64,000 bases of DNA from Myxococcales bacterium (GTDB taxonomy: Bacteria > Myxococcota_A > Polyangia > Polyangiales > Polyangiaceae). The notes beneath the pieces were generated by a model. That model was not told the DNA's origin, ran no database searches, and was given only the letters and a program-made list of their open reading frames with translations. The stretch lies in the NCBI GenBank assembly GCA_016720545.1, contig JADKKK010000009.1, positions 228,996-292,995 on the forward strand, read 5' to 3'. The position numbers were made by a program, and so were the translations under genes. Below, piece by piece: positions 1 to 8,192 of this stretch. How positions within the stretch are numbered: position 1 is the first letter of the stretch; each line of letters begins with the position of its first letter.

Positions 1-1
1 G

Positions 2-421
2 CAGGAGAAGCGCGACGAGGCGCGGGCCCACGCAGCCAAGACGAGCCCCGCGGCGCGCGAGAAGCTCGCGCGCGTGTTCGACCCCGACGGCGCCTCGCTG
101 CGGCCGGAGCTGGTCGCGATGCTCGACACCGCGGAGCGCGACCCGGCCAGCCGTGCGGCCGGGCGTGCGGTCTCTCCTCACGGGAACCTCGGCGGCCTGC
201 GCGCGCCCACCTACCTGCTGCACGGCGAGGGCGACACCGTCATCCCGGCGTCCGAGACGCGCTGGCTCGAAGGCCAGGTGCCCCCGGGGCTCCTGCGGCA
301 GGCCCTCGTGAGCCCCGCCATCCAGCACGTCGAGGTGCACGGGGAGCCCACCGCGCGCGAGAAGTGGGACCTCGTCCACTTCATGGGGGAGGTCCTCGGC
401 GACGCCCACGGGATGAGGTGA
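2..421 (+). CDS. alpha/beta hydrolase, C-terminal part (cut by window edge)
   Basis: The reading frame is open from the left edge, so the N-terminus and the nucleophile lie outside the window. The visible ~140 residues carry the C-terminal half of an alpha/beta-hydrolase fold. A strand followed by LHGEGDTVIP would hold the acid (Asp), and a downstream IQHVEVHG segment is the likely catalytic-His strand. The frame ends with a TGA shortly before the convergent rplT terminator. The substrate cannot be deduced. A dienelactone hydrolase or peptidase-like member of the superfamily is equally possible. Confidence 0.6.
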   Translation, partial: QEKRDEARAHAAKTSPAAREKLARVFDPDGASLRPELVAMLDTAERDPASRAAGRAVSPHGNLGGLRAPTYLLHGEGDTVIPASETRWLEGQVPPGLLRQALVSPAIQHVEVHGEPTAREKWDLVHFMGEVLGDAHGMR

Positions 422-449
422 TCTTCACGCCAGGGCACGCGTCAGGGCA

Positions 450-492
450 CAAAGAAGCCGAAGCCTCGCGTCCCGGGTGGGAGCGAGGCTTC
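450..492 (-). terminator. intrinsic terminator of the rpmI-rplT operon
   Basis: Positions 460-469 (GAAGCCTCGC) pair perfectly with 483-492 (GCGAGGCTTC). An inner TCCC/GGGA pairing extends the stem. On the minus strand the hairpin is followed by CGGCTTCTTT, a short T tract. It lies about 30 bp past the rplT stop, between convergent genes. Confidence 0.7.
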
Positions 493-521
493 GCTGTGGT
501 GCTTGGCGGGGGCGTGCGTCG

Positions 522-878
522 TCAGGCCTTGGCGGTGGCCGCGGACTTGACGATCTGCTCGAAGCCCTTGGGGTCGACGATCGCGATGTCGGACAGCACC
601 TTGCGGTCGAGGCCGATGTTCGCGATCTTCAGGCCGTGCATGAGGCGCGAGTAGCTCGTTCCGCTCGTGCGAGCCGCGGCGTTGATGCGCGCGATCCACA
701 GGCGGCGGAAGTCGCGCTTCTTGCGCTTGCGGTGGGCGTACGCGTACACCCAGGCCTTCATCACGACCTCCTTCGCATACGCGAAGAGGCGCGAGCGGGC
801 GCTATGGAAGCCCGAAGCGTGCTTCAGAATACGGTTGCGGCGGCGACGCGCCTTGAATCCTCGTTTTGCGCGGGGCAT
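522..878 (-). CDS. rplT: 50S ribosomal protein L20
   Basis: The protein is 118 aa, the normal length for bL20, an early 23S rRNA-binding assembly protein of the large subunit. The basic N-terminus begins PRAKRGFKARRRRNRILK, followed by the conserved FHSARSRLFAYAKE region and the globular C-terminal part with GLDRKVLSDIA. It follows rpmI by 13 bp on the same strand, so the two genes form one transcription unit. L20 normally represses this operon by binding its leader. A strong hairpin terminator follows the stop. The assignment is essentially certain. Confidence 0.98.
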   Translation of the reverse strand: MPRAKRGFKARRRRNRILKHASGFHSARSRLFAYAKEVVMKAWVYAYAHRKRKKRDFRRLWIARINAAARTSGTSYSRLMHGLKIANIGLDRKVLSDIAIVDPKGFEQIVKSAATAKA

Positions 879-891
879 GGGCTATCTCCGT

Positions 892-1089
892 TCAGCCGTA
901 GGGGATGAGACGCTTGATGTGCTTCTCGAGCGTCTTGTCGACCATGTCGTTGTTGCGGAGGCGGCGAATGCGCTTGCGCGATTTCTCCTGCATTCCGTGG
1001 TTCCCGCCCTGCTTGGAACGGCGGACGCGGCCGGAGCCGGTCACTTTGAACCGCTTTGCGGCGGTCTTGCGGGTTTTCATCTTGGGCAT
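892..1089 (-). CDS. rpmI: 50S ribosomal protein L35
   Basis: The protein is 65 aa with the bL35 signature MPKMKTRKTAAKRFKVTGSG at the N-terminus and a basic C-terminus ending IKRLIPYG. It is a small rRNA-binding protein of the large subunit. An SD-like GGAG precedes the ATG by about 5 nt. In most bacteria infC lies directly upstream. Here infC is absent, and the divergent amidase starts 230 bp away, so rpmI is the first gene of the unit. Confidence 0.98.
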   Translation of the reverse strand: MPKMKTRKTAAKRFKVTGSGRVRRSKQGGNHGMQEKSRKRIRRLRNNDMVDKTLEKHIKRLIPYG

Positions 1090-1181
1090 TGTGTGCTCCG
1101 TGTTCGCTCCGGACCAAGGCAGCCCCCCACCACAATGACGGTCGAGGGCTTTTTGCCTTCCGGAAGCGGGAAGGGACGGGC

Positions 1182-1210
1182 GTTATCGCCGACGATAGGG
1201 CTCCTGTCAA
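1182..1210 (-). promoter_or_regulatory. sigma70-type promoter of rpmI-rplT
   Basis: Read on the minus strand there is a perfect -35 TTGACA (1205-1210), a 17-bp spacer and a -10-like GATAAC (1182-1187). Transcription would start near 1175, leaving an ~85-nt leader before rpmI. That leader contains a CTTCCGGAAG-type palindrome and could be the site of L20 autoregulation (inference). Confidence 0.6.
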
Positions 1211-1318
1211 GGGCCGGCGTGGAGGAGATCGGGTCTTTTCGCGCCGATCGGACCTGCCTCCGCAAAGCACCAGGCTCCACGGTAGCGGCCCGAGCGAGGT
1301 CGAAGTAGGGATAGGGGC

Positions 1319-2806
1319 GTGACCCCCGAAGAATACCTCACCTACGACGCCATCTCCCTCGCCGAGCTTGTCCGCACCAAGAAGGCCTCGCCCCGCGAGC
1401 TGCTCGACGCGTCGCTCGCGGTGATCGACCGCCACGACCCCAAGGTGAACGCGGTCATCCACCGGCTCGACGGCGCGGCCCGCGCCCAGGCCGAGACCGT
1501 GAGCCAGGGCGCCTTCGCGGGGGTTCCCTTTTTGGTCAAGGATCTTGACGGAACCCTCGCGAACGCCCCGTGGAACGCGGGCTCGAAATCGCTCCGTGGC
1601 TACGTCGCGCCGGGCGACTCCGAGCTCATCGCGCGCTACCGCCGGGCGGGCCTCGTCTTCGTGGGCAAGACGAACACCCCCGAGTTCGGCCTGCTCGCGA
1701 TCACCGAGCCCGAGCTCCACGGCGCCACCCGCAACCCTTGGAACCTCGACCACGTGCCCGGCGGCTCGTCCGGTGGCTCGGCGGCCGCGGTCGCGTACGG
1801 GGCCGTGCCCGTGGCCCACGCGGGCGACGGCGGAGGTTCCATCCGCATCCCCGCCTCGGCCTGCGGGCTCTTCGGCCTGAAGCCCACCCGCGGCCGCATG
1901 CCGCTCGGTCCGGGCAAGGGGGAGGGCTGGCACGGCTTCGTCGTGCCTCACGTGCTCTCTCGCACCGTGCGTGACAGCGCCGCGTTCCTCGACGCGACCC
2001 ACGGCCCCGACGTCGGCGCCCCCTACGTCGCGCCGGCCCCGCGCGGGACCTTCCTCGGCGCGGTCACTCAGTCGTTGAAAGCCCCCGCGAAGCTCCGTGT
2101 GGGCTTCACGGCCCGCTCCCTGCTCGGCGAGCACACCCACCCCGAGTGCAAGCAGGCCCTCTCCGCCGCGATGGAGCTCTGCGCCTCGCTCGGGCACGAG
2201 GTCGTCGAGGTCGACGTCCCCGTCGATCGCGACGCCGTGCGCGTCGCCTACCTCACGATCGTCGCGGCGGGCGCGGCGTTCGCCGTGGAAGACGCGGGGC
2301 GCATCGCGAAGCGCGAGGTCGGCGCCGACGACTTCGAGGCCACCACCTGGTTTCTGGCGCAGGTCGGCCGCGCGCTCTCTGCCCTGGACCTCGAGCGGGC
2401 CCGGGCCACCGTCGCCTGCGTGCAGCGGCAGATCGGCGCCCTGTTCGAGTCGCTGGACGTGCTGTCGACGCCCACGCTCGCGTACCCGCCGGCCAAGATC
2501 GGCGAGCTCGCCCCGAAGCCCGCGGAGCGCGTCGCCCTCCGCGCGCTGCGCGCCGTGCCGGCCAAGCCGGTGCTGGAGCGGGCCCTCTTCGAGCTCGCGA
2601 AGAACGCCCTGGAGCGCACGCCGAACACCATGCTCTTCAACATGACGGGCCAGCCCGCGATGAGCGTCCCGCTCCACTGGGGGGCCGGCTCGTTGCCTAT
2701 CGGCGTGCAGTTCGTGGGCAAGTTCGGGGACGAAGAGACCCTCCTTGGGCTCGCCGGCCAGCTCGAGGTCGCGTCGCCGTGGAGTGCGCGTCGCCCCTTC
2801 AGCTGA
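1319..2806 (+). CDS. amidase signature-family hydrolase
   Basis: The 495-aa enzyme belongs to the amidase signature family, which hydrolyses amide bonds through a Ser-cisSer-Lys triad. The catalytic Lys is K74 (VPFLVKDLDG). The glycine/serine box GGSSGGSAAAVAYG lies at 148-161 with the cis-Ser. The nucleophile is S174 in DGGGSIRIPA. The length matches stand-alone amidases such as 6-aminohexanoate-cyclic-dimer hydrolase or GatA-like enzymes. No gatB or gatC neighbours exist, so a tRNA amidotransferase role is unlikely. The GTG start has no good SD. The natural substrate is unknown. Confidence 0.9.
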   Translation: MTPEEYLTYDAISLAELVRTKKASPRELLDASLAVIDRHDPKVNAVIHRLDGAARAQAETVSQGAFAGVPFLVKDLDGTLANAPWNAGSKSLRGYVAPGDSELIARYRRAGLVFVGKTNTPEFGLLAITEPELHGATRNPWNLDHVPGGSSGGSAAAVAYGAVPVAHAGDGGGSIRIPASACGLFGLKPTRGRMPLGPGKGEGWHGFVVPHVLSRTVRDSAAFLDATHGPDVGAPYVAPAPRGTFLGAVTQSLKAPAKLRVGFTARSLLGEHTHPECKQALSAAMELCASLGHEVVEVDVPVDRDAVRVAYLTIVAAGAAFAVEDAGRIAKREVGADDFEATTWFLAQVGRALSALDLERARATVACVQRQIGALFESLDVLSTPTLAYPPAKIGELAPKPAERVALRALRAVPAKPVLERALFELAKNALERTPNTMLFNMTGQPAMSVPLHWGAGSLPIGVQFVGKFGDEETLLGLAGQLEVASPWSARRPFS

Positions 2807-2923
2807 GCTGCTGAGCTTCCACCGCACCACGTGAGCGGGACGCCGCGCGCCATCCTCTTGGCCCACGGGCGGCGCGCCTGCCATCATGCTACTCTCCGCG
2901 TGGCCTCCCGCGCGCCCGCTGCC

Positions 2924-5017
2924 ATGCCTCTCCGCTCCCCCCACGACGCTCCGTTGCAGGCCTCGTCGTCGCCCGCGCCGCGACGGCGTGGCCCGCGCGC
3001 GCTCGTCGTCGCCGCCTGGCTCGCGGCGGGCTGCGGCACCGTCGGCGGGGTGCCCACCGACCCGCCCGACGCGTCGGACGCCTCGGCGGAGGCGGGCGAG
3101 ATCCCCGACGCCGCCTCGATCGACCAGGCCTCGCCGGACGCCGCGGACGCGCCCGCGCAGCCGCTCGACGGTGGCCCCGACGCGCGCGACGCGAGCGGGT
3201 GCACCAAGCCGGCCGACTGCCCCTCGAGCGTATGCGTCCTCGCCACCGGGGTCTGTGCGCCCGCGGCGTGCGGCGACCTGACGAAGAACCAAGACGAGAC
3301 CGACATCGACTGCGGCGGCGCGGTCTGTCCGGCGTGCGGGTCGTTTCGAAAGTGTGTGCTCGCCTCGGACTGCCAGTCGGGCGTGTGCACCGGCAGCGTC
3401 TGCCAACCTCCGAGCTGCACCGACGGCGTCACGAACGGGGCCGAGACGGGCACCGACTGCGGCGGCGGCCTCTGCGCGAAGTGCGCCGACGGGCAACCCT
3501 GCGGGGACGCGGCCGACTGCCAGAGCGACGTGTGCGTCGCTGGCGTGTGTGCGAAGGACACGTGCTCCGACGGCGCGAAGAACGGCACGGACACCGACGT
3601 CGACTGCGGCGGGGCAGCCTGCCCGCGCTGCGAGGTCGGACTCATGTGCTTGACCGACGCCGACTGCGTGAGCGACTCGTGCGCCGATCGCGGCATGGGG
3701 CTCCGGTGCCAGCCGCCGAGCTGCGCAGACGGCGAGCAAAACGGCGCCGAGACCGACGTGGACTGCGGCGGGCCTTCGTGCAGCCCGTGCGTCCGCGGCG
3801 CGCGGTGCCTCGTCGGCGCCGACTGCGTGAGCGGCGGCTGCAACTTCGCGTCGGTGTGCTCGGCCGGGCGGAGCTGCACGGCGCACTACGGGGGCAACAC
3901 CTGCGGGACCGGCGGCGTCGGCGGCGTCGGCCCTGAGCTGTGGGAAGACTGCTGCGTCTCGTCGCCCGTCACCCTCCCGAGCGGCGCGACCGCGCAGGTC
4001 GACAAGTACCCCGTCACCTCGGGGCGCATGCGCGCCTTCCTCACGTCGATCGGGTACAACGTGCGCGGGTTCGTCGCGAGCGCGCGCGCAGCCGGCGCCA
4101 TCCCCACGCTGCCCAGCGATCCGACGGTGCCCGTGCTCGCGCCGCAGTGGGATCGCTACCTGCCCACGAGCTTCGGCGGGGACTCGAACTTCGGCGAGCT
4201 GTCGGGTTGCGCCGAGCGCGACTGCTTGCCGCTCGGCAGCTCGAGCTGCACGTGCCAGCCGGGCACGTCGTTCCGCGGGATCTATACGGCCGCCTCGCGC
4301 CACATCGGCGGCTTCATCTTCCAGGGCAACGCCCAGTCGCAGACCGGCTGCTTCGTAGGGGGCCCGGGCACGCACTCGTTCCGCTTCCCGAACGGCGCCC
4401 AAGACGGGCCCCCGCCCGAGGCGGCCCAAGACATCTACGACACGAAGGCCATGAACTGCGTCGACTACCTGGTCGGGCAGGCCTTCTGCGTGTGGGACGG
4501 TGGGCGCCTCGCGACCGCCGAGGAGTGGCGCGCGGCATGGGGACCCGGTCCGCTGCCCTGGTCGGCGACCGATCCTCGCGTGCCCGTCGCGCCCCAAGAC
4601 CGTGGCCTGCCGCTCGGGCGAGGAGATCAGACCTATTGGGGGTGCCGCTTCCCGTGGGCGACCGACGCGTCGCATCCGTCGTGCGCGCTCACCTGGGACC
4701 CCACGCAGCGCTCCATCGAGCTCGCCGCCTACCAGTTCACGTACGAGTACCCCAAGCTGGTGGCGTCCGACTACATCGTGTTCCTGCCCATCCCCGGCCG
4801 GACCCGCGGTCGCGGCCCGTCGGGGCACTCCGACCTCGTCGGTGGCATGCTCGAGATGACCTCCGACGTCACCTTCAACGCGAGCCCCTACGAGGCCCGC
4901 CATGGGTGGACGGGAGGCGGCTCGTGGGACGCTGGCCCGTACGATCCGGCGTCGTCGTTCGCGACCATGCTCCTGAACAAAACCTCGCGCCTCGGCCTCC
5001 GTTGCGCGAGGCCGTAG
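2924..5017 (+). CDS. lipoprotein with Cys-rich repeats and a formylglycine-generating-enzyme (FGE)-like domain
   Basis: This start gives a basic N-region (PRRRGPR), a hydrophobic stretch and a lipobox LAAGC with Cys at about 37. A GTG at 2831 would add 31 residues and is the alternative start. After an Ala/Asp-rich linker come about four or five repeats of the pattern CxDGxxNGxETDxDCGGxxCxxC, spanning ~210 residues. The C-terminal ~330 residues form an FGE/SUMF1-type fold (VDKYPVTSGRMRAFL, GGRLATAEEWRAAWG, a WTGGGSWDAGPYD box and a terminal LRCARP). The protein should be anchored at the outer membrane or cell surface. Sulfatase activation is not implied, because many FGE-fold proteins have other roles. 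It is followed by copy A of the dispersed element. Confidence 0.8.
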   Translation: MPLRSPHDAPLQASSSPAPRRRGPRALVVAAWLAAGCGTVGGVPTDPPDASDASAEAGEIPDAASIDQASPDAADAPAQPLDGGPDARDASGCTKPADCPSSVCVLATGVCAPAACGDLTKNQDETDIDCGGAVCPACGSFRKCVLASDCQSGVCTGSVCQPPSCTDGVTNGAETGTDCGGGLCAKCADGQPCGDAADCQSDVCVAGVCAKDTCSDGAKNGTDTDVDCGGAACPRCEVGLMCLTDADCVSDSCADRGMGLRCQPPSCADGEQNGAETDVDCGGPSCSPCVRGARCLVGADCVSGGCNFASVCSAGRSCTAHYGGNTCGTGGVGGVGPELWEDCCVSSPVTLPSGATAQVDKYPVTSGRMRAFLTSIGYNVRGFVASARAAGAIPTLPSDPTVPVLAPQWDRYLPTSFGGDSNFGELSGCAERDCLPLGSSSCTCQPGTSFRGIYTAASRHIGGFIFQGNAQSQTGCFVGGPGTHSFRFPNGAQDGPPPEAAQDIYDTKAMNCVDYLVGQAFCVWDGGRLATAEEWRAAWGPGPLPWSATDPRVPVAPQDRGLPLGRGDQTYWGCRFPWATDASHPSCALTWDPTQRSIELAAYQFTYEYPKLVASDYIVFLPIPGRTRGRGPSGHSDLVGGMLEMTSDVTFNASPYEARHGWTGGGSWDAGPYDPASSFATMLLNKTSRLGLRCARP

Positions 5018-5070
5018 CGAGACGCGCGCCGCGAGCTCAGCCCAAGGTTCGGAGCCGTTGGGCGGAAGCG

Positions 5071-5256
5071 CCGCGCGGTGGAGGCGGCGGTTTGCGCTCA
5101 GGGGACAGTGGTTTCGGGTGTGACCGCGCGAGAACGCCGACCCTCGAACATGAGTATCCTCCCACCGCCGCCGAAGACGGGACACCCCCTCGCTCCCTTG
5201 TGGCGAAAGGCCGAGCCGCGCGACTTCTGGAAGGGATCACGCTTCCAGGAGACTAG
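5071..5256 (+). mobile_element. MITE-like element, copy A (left arm truncated)
   Basis: About 186 bp are nearly identical (three mismatches counted by eye) to the right two-thirds of the full copies at 23218 and 37472. Homology begins at CCGCGCGGTG (5071) and ends at the edge CTAG (5253-5256). The left inverted arm is missing. The element sits between convergent genes, and its terminal CTAG contains the TAG stop of the epimerase. No transposase is encoded. Confidence 0.8.
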
Positions 5257-6200
5257 CTCGTGAACGTCTTGAAGGCGGCGAACGTCTTGGCGAGGCCGTC
5301 GCGGACCTTGATCTTCGGCTCGTAGCCGATGAGCTCGCGGGCCGCCTCGATCGACGCGAGCGAGTCGCGGACGTCGCCCACCCGCGGCGCGCGGTAGTCG
5401 GCCTCGATCGTGTAGCCGGCCTCGGCGCCGATGTGCTCGAGGAGCTGGTTCAGCGAGATACGCTCGCCGCAGGCGATGTTCACGACCTGCCCCTCGAGCT
5501 TGTTCGAGGTGTTCGCCGCGAGGAGGTTCGCCCCCACGGTGTTCTCGATGTAGCAGAAGTCGCGGGTCTGCTCCCCGTCGCCGTGGACGATCGGGCGGGT
5601 CTTGCGGATCGCCGCGGTGATGAAGTTCGGGATGACGGCGGCGTATTGGCTGGTCGGATCTTGCCGCGCGCCGAACACGTTGAAGTAGCGCAAGCTCAGC
5701 GTCTCGAGGCCGTAGAGCGCGGCGCTCACGCGCAGGATGTGCTCGCACGTCAGCTTGGACACGGCGTACGGCGAGCGCGGCGAGGGCGCCATCGTCTCGA
5801 TCTTCGGCAGGGTCGGCGTGTCGCCGTACGCGGATGAGCTGGCGGCGAACATGATGCGGCGGACGCCCTTGTGGCGGGCGAGATCGCAGAGCACCGTCGT
5901 GCCCTGTACGCCCACCATCATCGAGAGCTGCGGCGTGTCGACGGAGCGCGCGACCGAGGGGATGGCGGCCTGGTGGAAGACGATCTTGATGCCGTCGAGC
6001 GCCCTCGCCATCGCCTCGGGATCGACGATGGAACCCTCGATGAGCTCCCAGTCACCCTTCAGCGACTCGAGGTTCTGCCGGCGCCCGGTGGCGAAATCGT
6101 CAATGATCCTTACCTTTTCCCCCGCCGCGAGCAGCGCCTCCGCGATGGAAGACCCGATGAACCCCGCCCCGCCCGTCACTAGATGCGTCGCCTTCGCCAT
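5253..6200 (-). CDS. NAD-dependent sugar-nucleotide epimerase/dehydratase (extended SDR)
   Basis: The 315-aa extended short-chain dehydrogenase is of the UDP-glucose/UDP-GlcNAc 4-epimerase type. The nucleotide-binding motif TGGAGFIG is at residues 9-16, a Ser-rich AASSSAYG strand follows, and the catalytic Y145-x3-K149 lies in SPYAVSKLT. The start at 6200 puts the Rossmann motif at the expected distance; an upstream in-frame extension to 6284 has no family similarity. It is divergent from the Wzz-like gene, which fits synthesis of an activated sugar for exopolysaccharide. The stop codon TAG coincides with the edge of repeat copy A. Confidence 0.88.
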   Translation of the reverse strand: MAKATHLVTGGAGFIGSSIAEALLAAGEKVRIIDDFATGRRQNLESLKGDWELIEGSIVDPEAMARALDGIKIVFHQAAIPSVARSVDTPQLSMMVGVQGTTVLCDLARHKGVRRIMFAASSSAYGDTPTLPKIETMAPSPRSPYAVSKLTCEHILRVSAALYGLETLSLRYFNVFGARQDPTSQYAAVIPNFITAAIRKTRPIVHGDGEQTRDFCYIENTVGANLLAANTSNKLEGQVVNIACGERISLNQLLEHIGAEAGYTIEADYRAPRVGDVRDSLASIEAARELIGYEPKIKVRDGLAKTFAAFKTFTS

Positions 6201-6347
6201 GGCGCATCTAACCACGGGGAGGGCGTGCTTTGCCCCATAATTTCGCGATTCTCCCGGGCGCACGCCTCGAGCGCATCGGCGCATTGTCGCATTTCGTGGT
6301 CACCTGTATGCTAGTCGGGCTCGAGTGACTCCCTGCCCGCAGAGCCC

Positions 6348-8174
6348 ATGAACCCATCCCCGTATCAGAACTACGGCGCGCCCGGTGGCATGCCCGGGAT
6401 GCCCGGCATGCCGCCGATGCCTGGCATGCCCGGGGCTCCGCCAGGCGGTCCGCCGGCGAACGAGCCGTCGACCCGCGATCGCATCAACCGGGCGAAGACG
6501 ATCGCGCGCCGCGCTGCGCAGCACTGGATCGTCTCCACGTTGATCTTGCTCGTCGGCGGCGGCCTCTCCATCGTGCTCGCGCTGAACAGCAAGAGCATGT
6601 ACCGCTCCGAGGCGATCATCGTGTTTCGCGCGGGCTTCAAGGTCGGCAAGCAAGAGGAGGGGCCCGCCGAGCGCGCCGCGCGCCTCAAGCCGAAGCTCGA
6701 AGACTCGCTGAAGAGCCGCAAACGCCTCGAGCGCATGATCAAGGAGTTCAACCTCTACCCTGACACCATCAAGTCGCAGGGCATCATCACCGCCATCGAC
6801 GAGATGCGCGACAAGTACGTCGGCTTCCGTGGCAAGGACAGCGACAGGTTCGCGATCTCGTTCGAGAACGACTCTCCCGAGATGGCGAAGAAGGTTACGC
6901 AGCGGCTCGCCGAGACCCTCGTCGACGAGTACGGCAAGGAGAGCCTCGGGGTCGTCACGCAGCAGGTGCAGTTCCTCTCCGACCAGGAGACCAAGCTGCT
7001 CACAGAGCTCGAGACCGCGAACCGAGAGCTCACGCAGTTTCTCGCGTCGCACCCGGAGTTCGCCGCGGAGATGAAGAAGGCGGGCGGCATGGCGCCGCAG
7101 CCCGGCATGGGCCTCCCTGGGGGAGCGCCAGCGGGAGGAGCGCGTCCAGGCGGCGGGGTGCCGGTGGTCATGTCGGGCGATCCGGCGTTGAACGCCCTGC
7201 TGCGGCAGCGCCAGCGCATCGAAGCGCAGCTCGCCGCCATCCAGTCCGGCGGCGCCGCCCCGGCGCCGGTCCCTCCCGAGCTCGAGGCGCGGCGCACCCG
7301 CGCCGTGTCGGAGCGCGACGCGGCCCAGAACACCATGAATGAAGCGAACGCGGAGCTCGGCAGGGTCCGATCGAGCGGCGTCAGCGAGGTGCACCCCGAC
7401 ATGCGCGCCGTGACGGCCAAGGTCACCGCGGCGAAGAACCAGCTGAACGCCGCCGAGGCGCGCGTTCGCGAGATCGACCAGGAGATCCGCACGGCGCAGC
7501 AGCAGTCCACCGTGGCCCCCACGGCGGAGAACATCGACAAGCTGAAGAAGGACCTCGCCCAGACCGACGCGCAGATCGCCGTCGCCAAGAACGCGGGGCT
7601 GAAGGCCGTCGGGGCCGACGCCGGCTCGATCACCGAGCCCGTGGGCGTCGTCGCGCTCGAGACCACGTTCCAGCGCCTCATTCGCCGCACCCAAGAGACC
7701 CGCACCCAGCTGAACGAGCTGAAGGAGCAGGTCAACAAGGCGCGGCTCGAGCTCGCCAGCGAGCAGAGCAAGTCCTCCGACTCCGTCGACATCGCGGAGG
7801 CGGCGTTCCTCCCCACCAAGCCCTCCAAGGGCGGCAAGAGCAAGGTCGCCATGACCGGCGGGGCCGTCGCGCTCATCATCGCCGTCCTTTACGCGGTCGG
7901 CCGCGTCGCCTTCAGCGATCGAATCATCGACGCAGGGGACATCGAGTCTCTCCAGGTCATCCCAGTGCTCGGCGTGCTGCCAAGAATCCCTGGCGCGGGC
8001 GTGGTCAACGGCGGGGCGGCCGCGGCGGCACCAAGCGGTCCGGGCGGTCCCGGTGGCCCAGGCGGTCCTGGCGGTCCTGGCGGTCCTGGTATGCCCGGTC
8101 CGGGCGCCCAGGGACTCGGGGGCGGGTCTGGGGGTGGGGCTCCGAACCCGGCGGTACAAGGGGGCAGGACGTGA
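6348..8174 (+). CDS. Wzz/GumC-type polysaccharide chain-length/export protein
   Basis: The 608-aa inner-membrane protein has two transmembrane helices (about 60-80 and 500-521) flanking a long periplasmic region. That region is predicted coiled coil (many E/Q/A/R heptads, e.g. QLNELKEQVNKARLELASEQ). This is the architecture of polysaccharide co-polymerases that set chain length and gate export. Both cytoplasmic ends are Gly/Pro/Met-rich and collagen-like: MPGMPGMPPMPGMPG near residues 15-29 and repeated GPG triplets near 560-585. It is followed 18 bp later by a BY-kinase-like ATPase, the usual partner. Regulation is not evident. Confidence 0.85.
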   Translation: MNPSPYQNYGAPGGMPGMPGMPPMPGMPGAPPGGPPANEPSTRDRINRAKTIARRAAQHWIVSTLILLVGGGLSIVLALNSKSMYRSEAIIVFRAGFKVGKQEEGPAERAARLKPKLEDSLKSRKRLERMIKEFNLYPDTIKSQGIITAIDEMRDKYVGFRGKDSDRFAISFENDSPEMAKKVTQRLAETLVDEYGKESLGVVTQQVQFLSDQETKLLTELETANRELTQFLASHPEFAAEMKKAGGMAPQPGMGLPGGAPAGGARPGGGVPVVMSGDPALNALLRQRQRIEAQLAAIQSGGAAPAPVPPELEARRTRAVSERDAAQNTMNEANAELGRVRSSGVSEVHPDMRAVTAKVTAAKNQLNAAEARVREIDQEIRTAQQQSTVAPTAENIDKLKKDLAQTDAQIAVAKNAGLKAVGADAGSITEPVGVVALETTFQRLIRRTQETRTQLNELKEQVNKARLELASEQSKSSDSVDIAEAAFLPTKPSKGGKSKVAMTGGAVALIIAVLYAVGRVAFSDRIIDAGDIESLQVIPVLGVLPRIPGAGVVNGGAAAAAPSGPGGPGGPGGPGGPGGPGMPGPGAQGLGGGSGGGAPNPAVQGGRT

Positions 8175-8192
8175 CAGAACGTGGGGTGAACC

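Noticed and set aside
824..5185. A 1453-residue open frame on the minus strand, antisense to the amidase and the Cys-rich lipoprotein
   Set aside because: Its composition is Arg/Ala/Gly-rich with no domain. It is the antisense shadow of two well-supported genes, produced by >70% GC.
5078..5263. A ~60-residue frame (EAAVCAQGTVVSGVTARERR...) conserved in all three MITE-like copies
   Set aside because: Several frames stay open in all copies because the copies are nearly identical DNA. There is no SD and no codon-level constraint that could be told apart from DNA identity.
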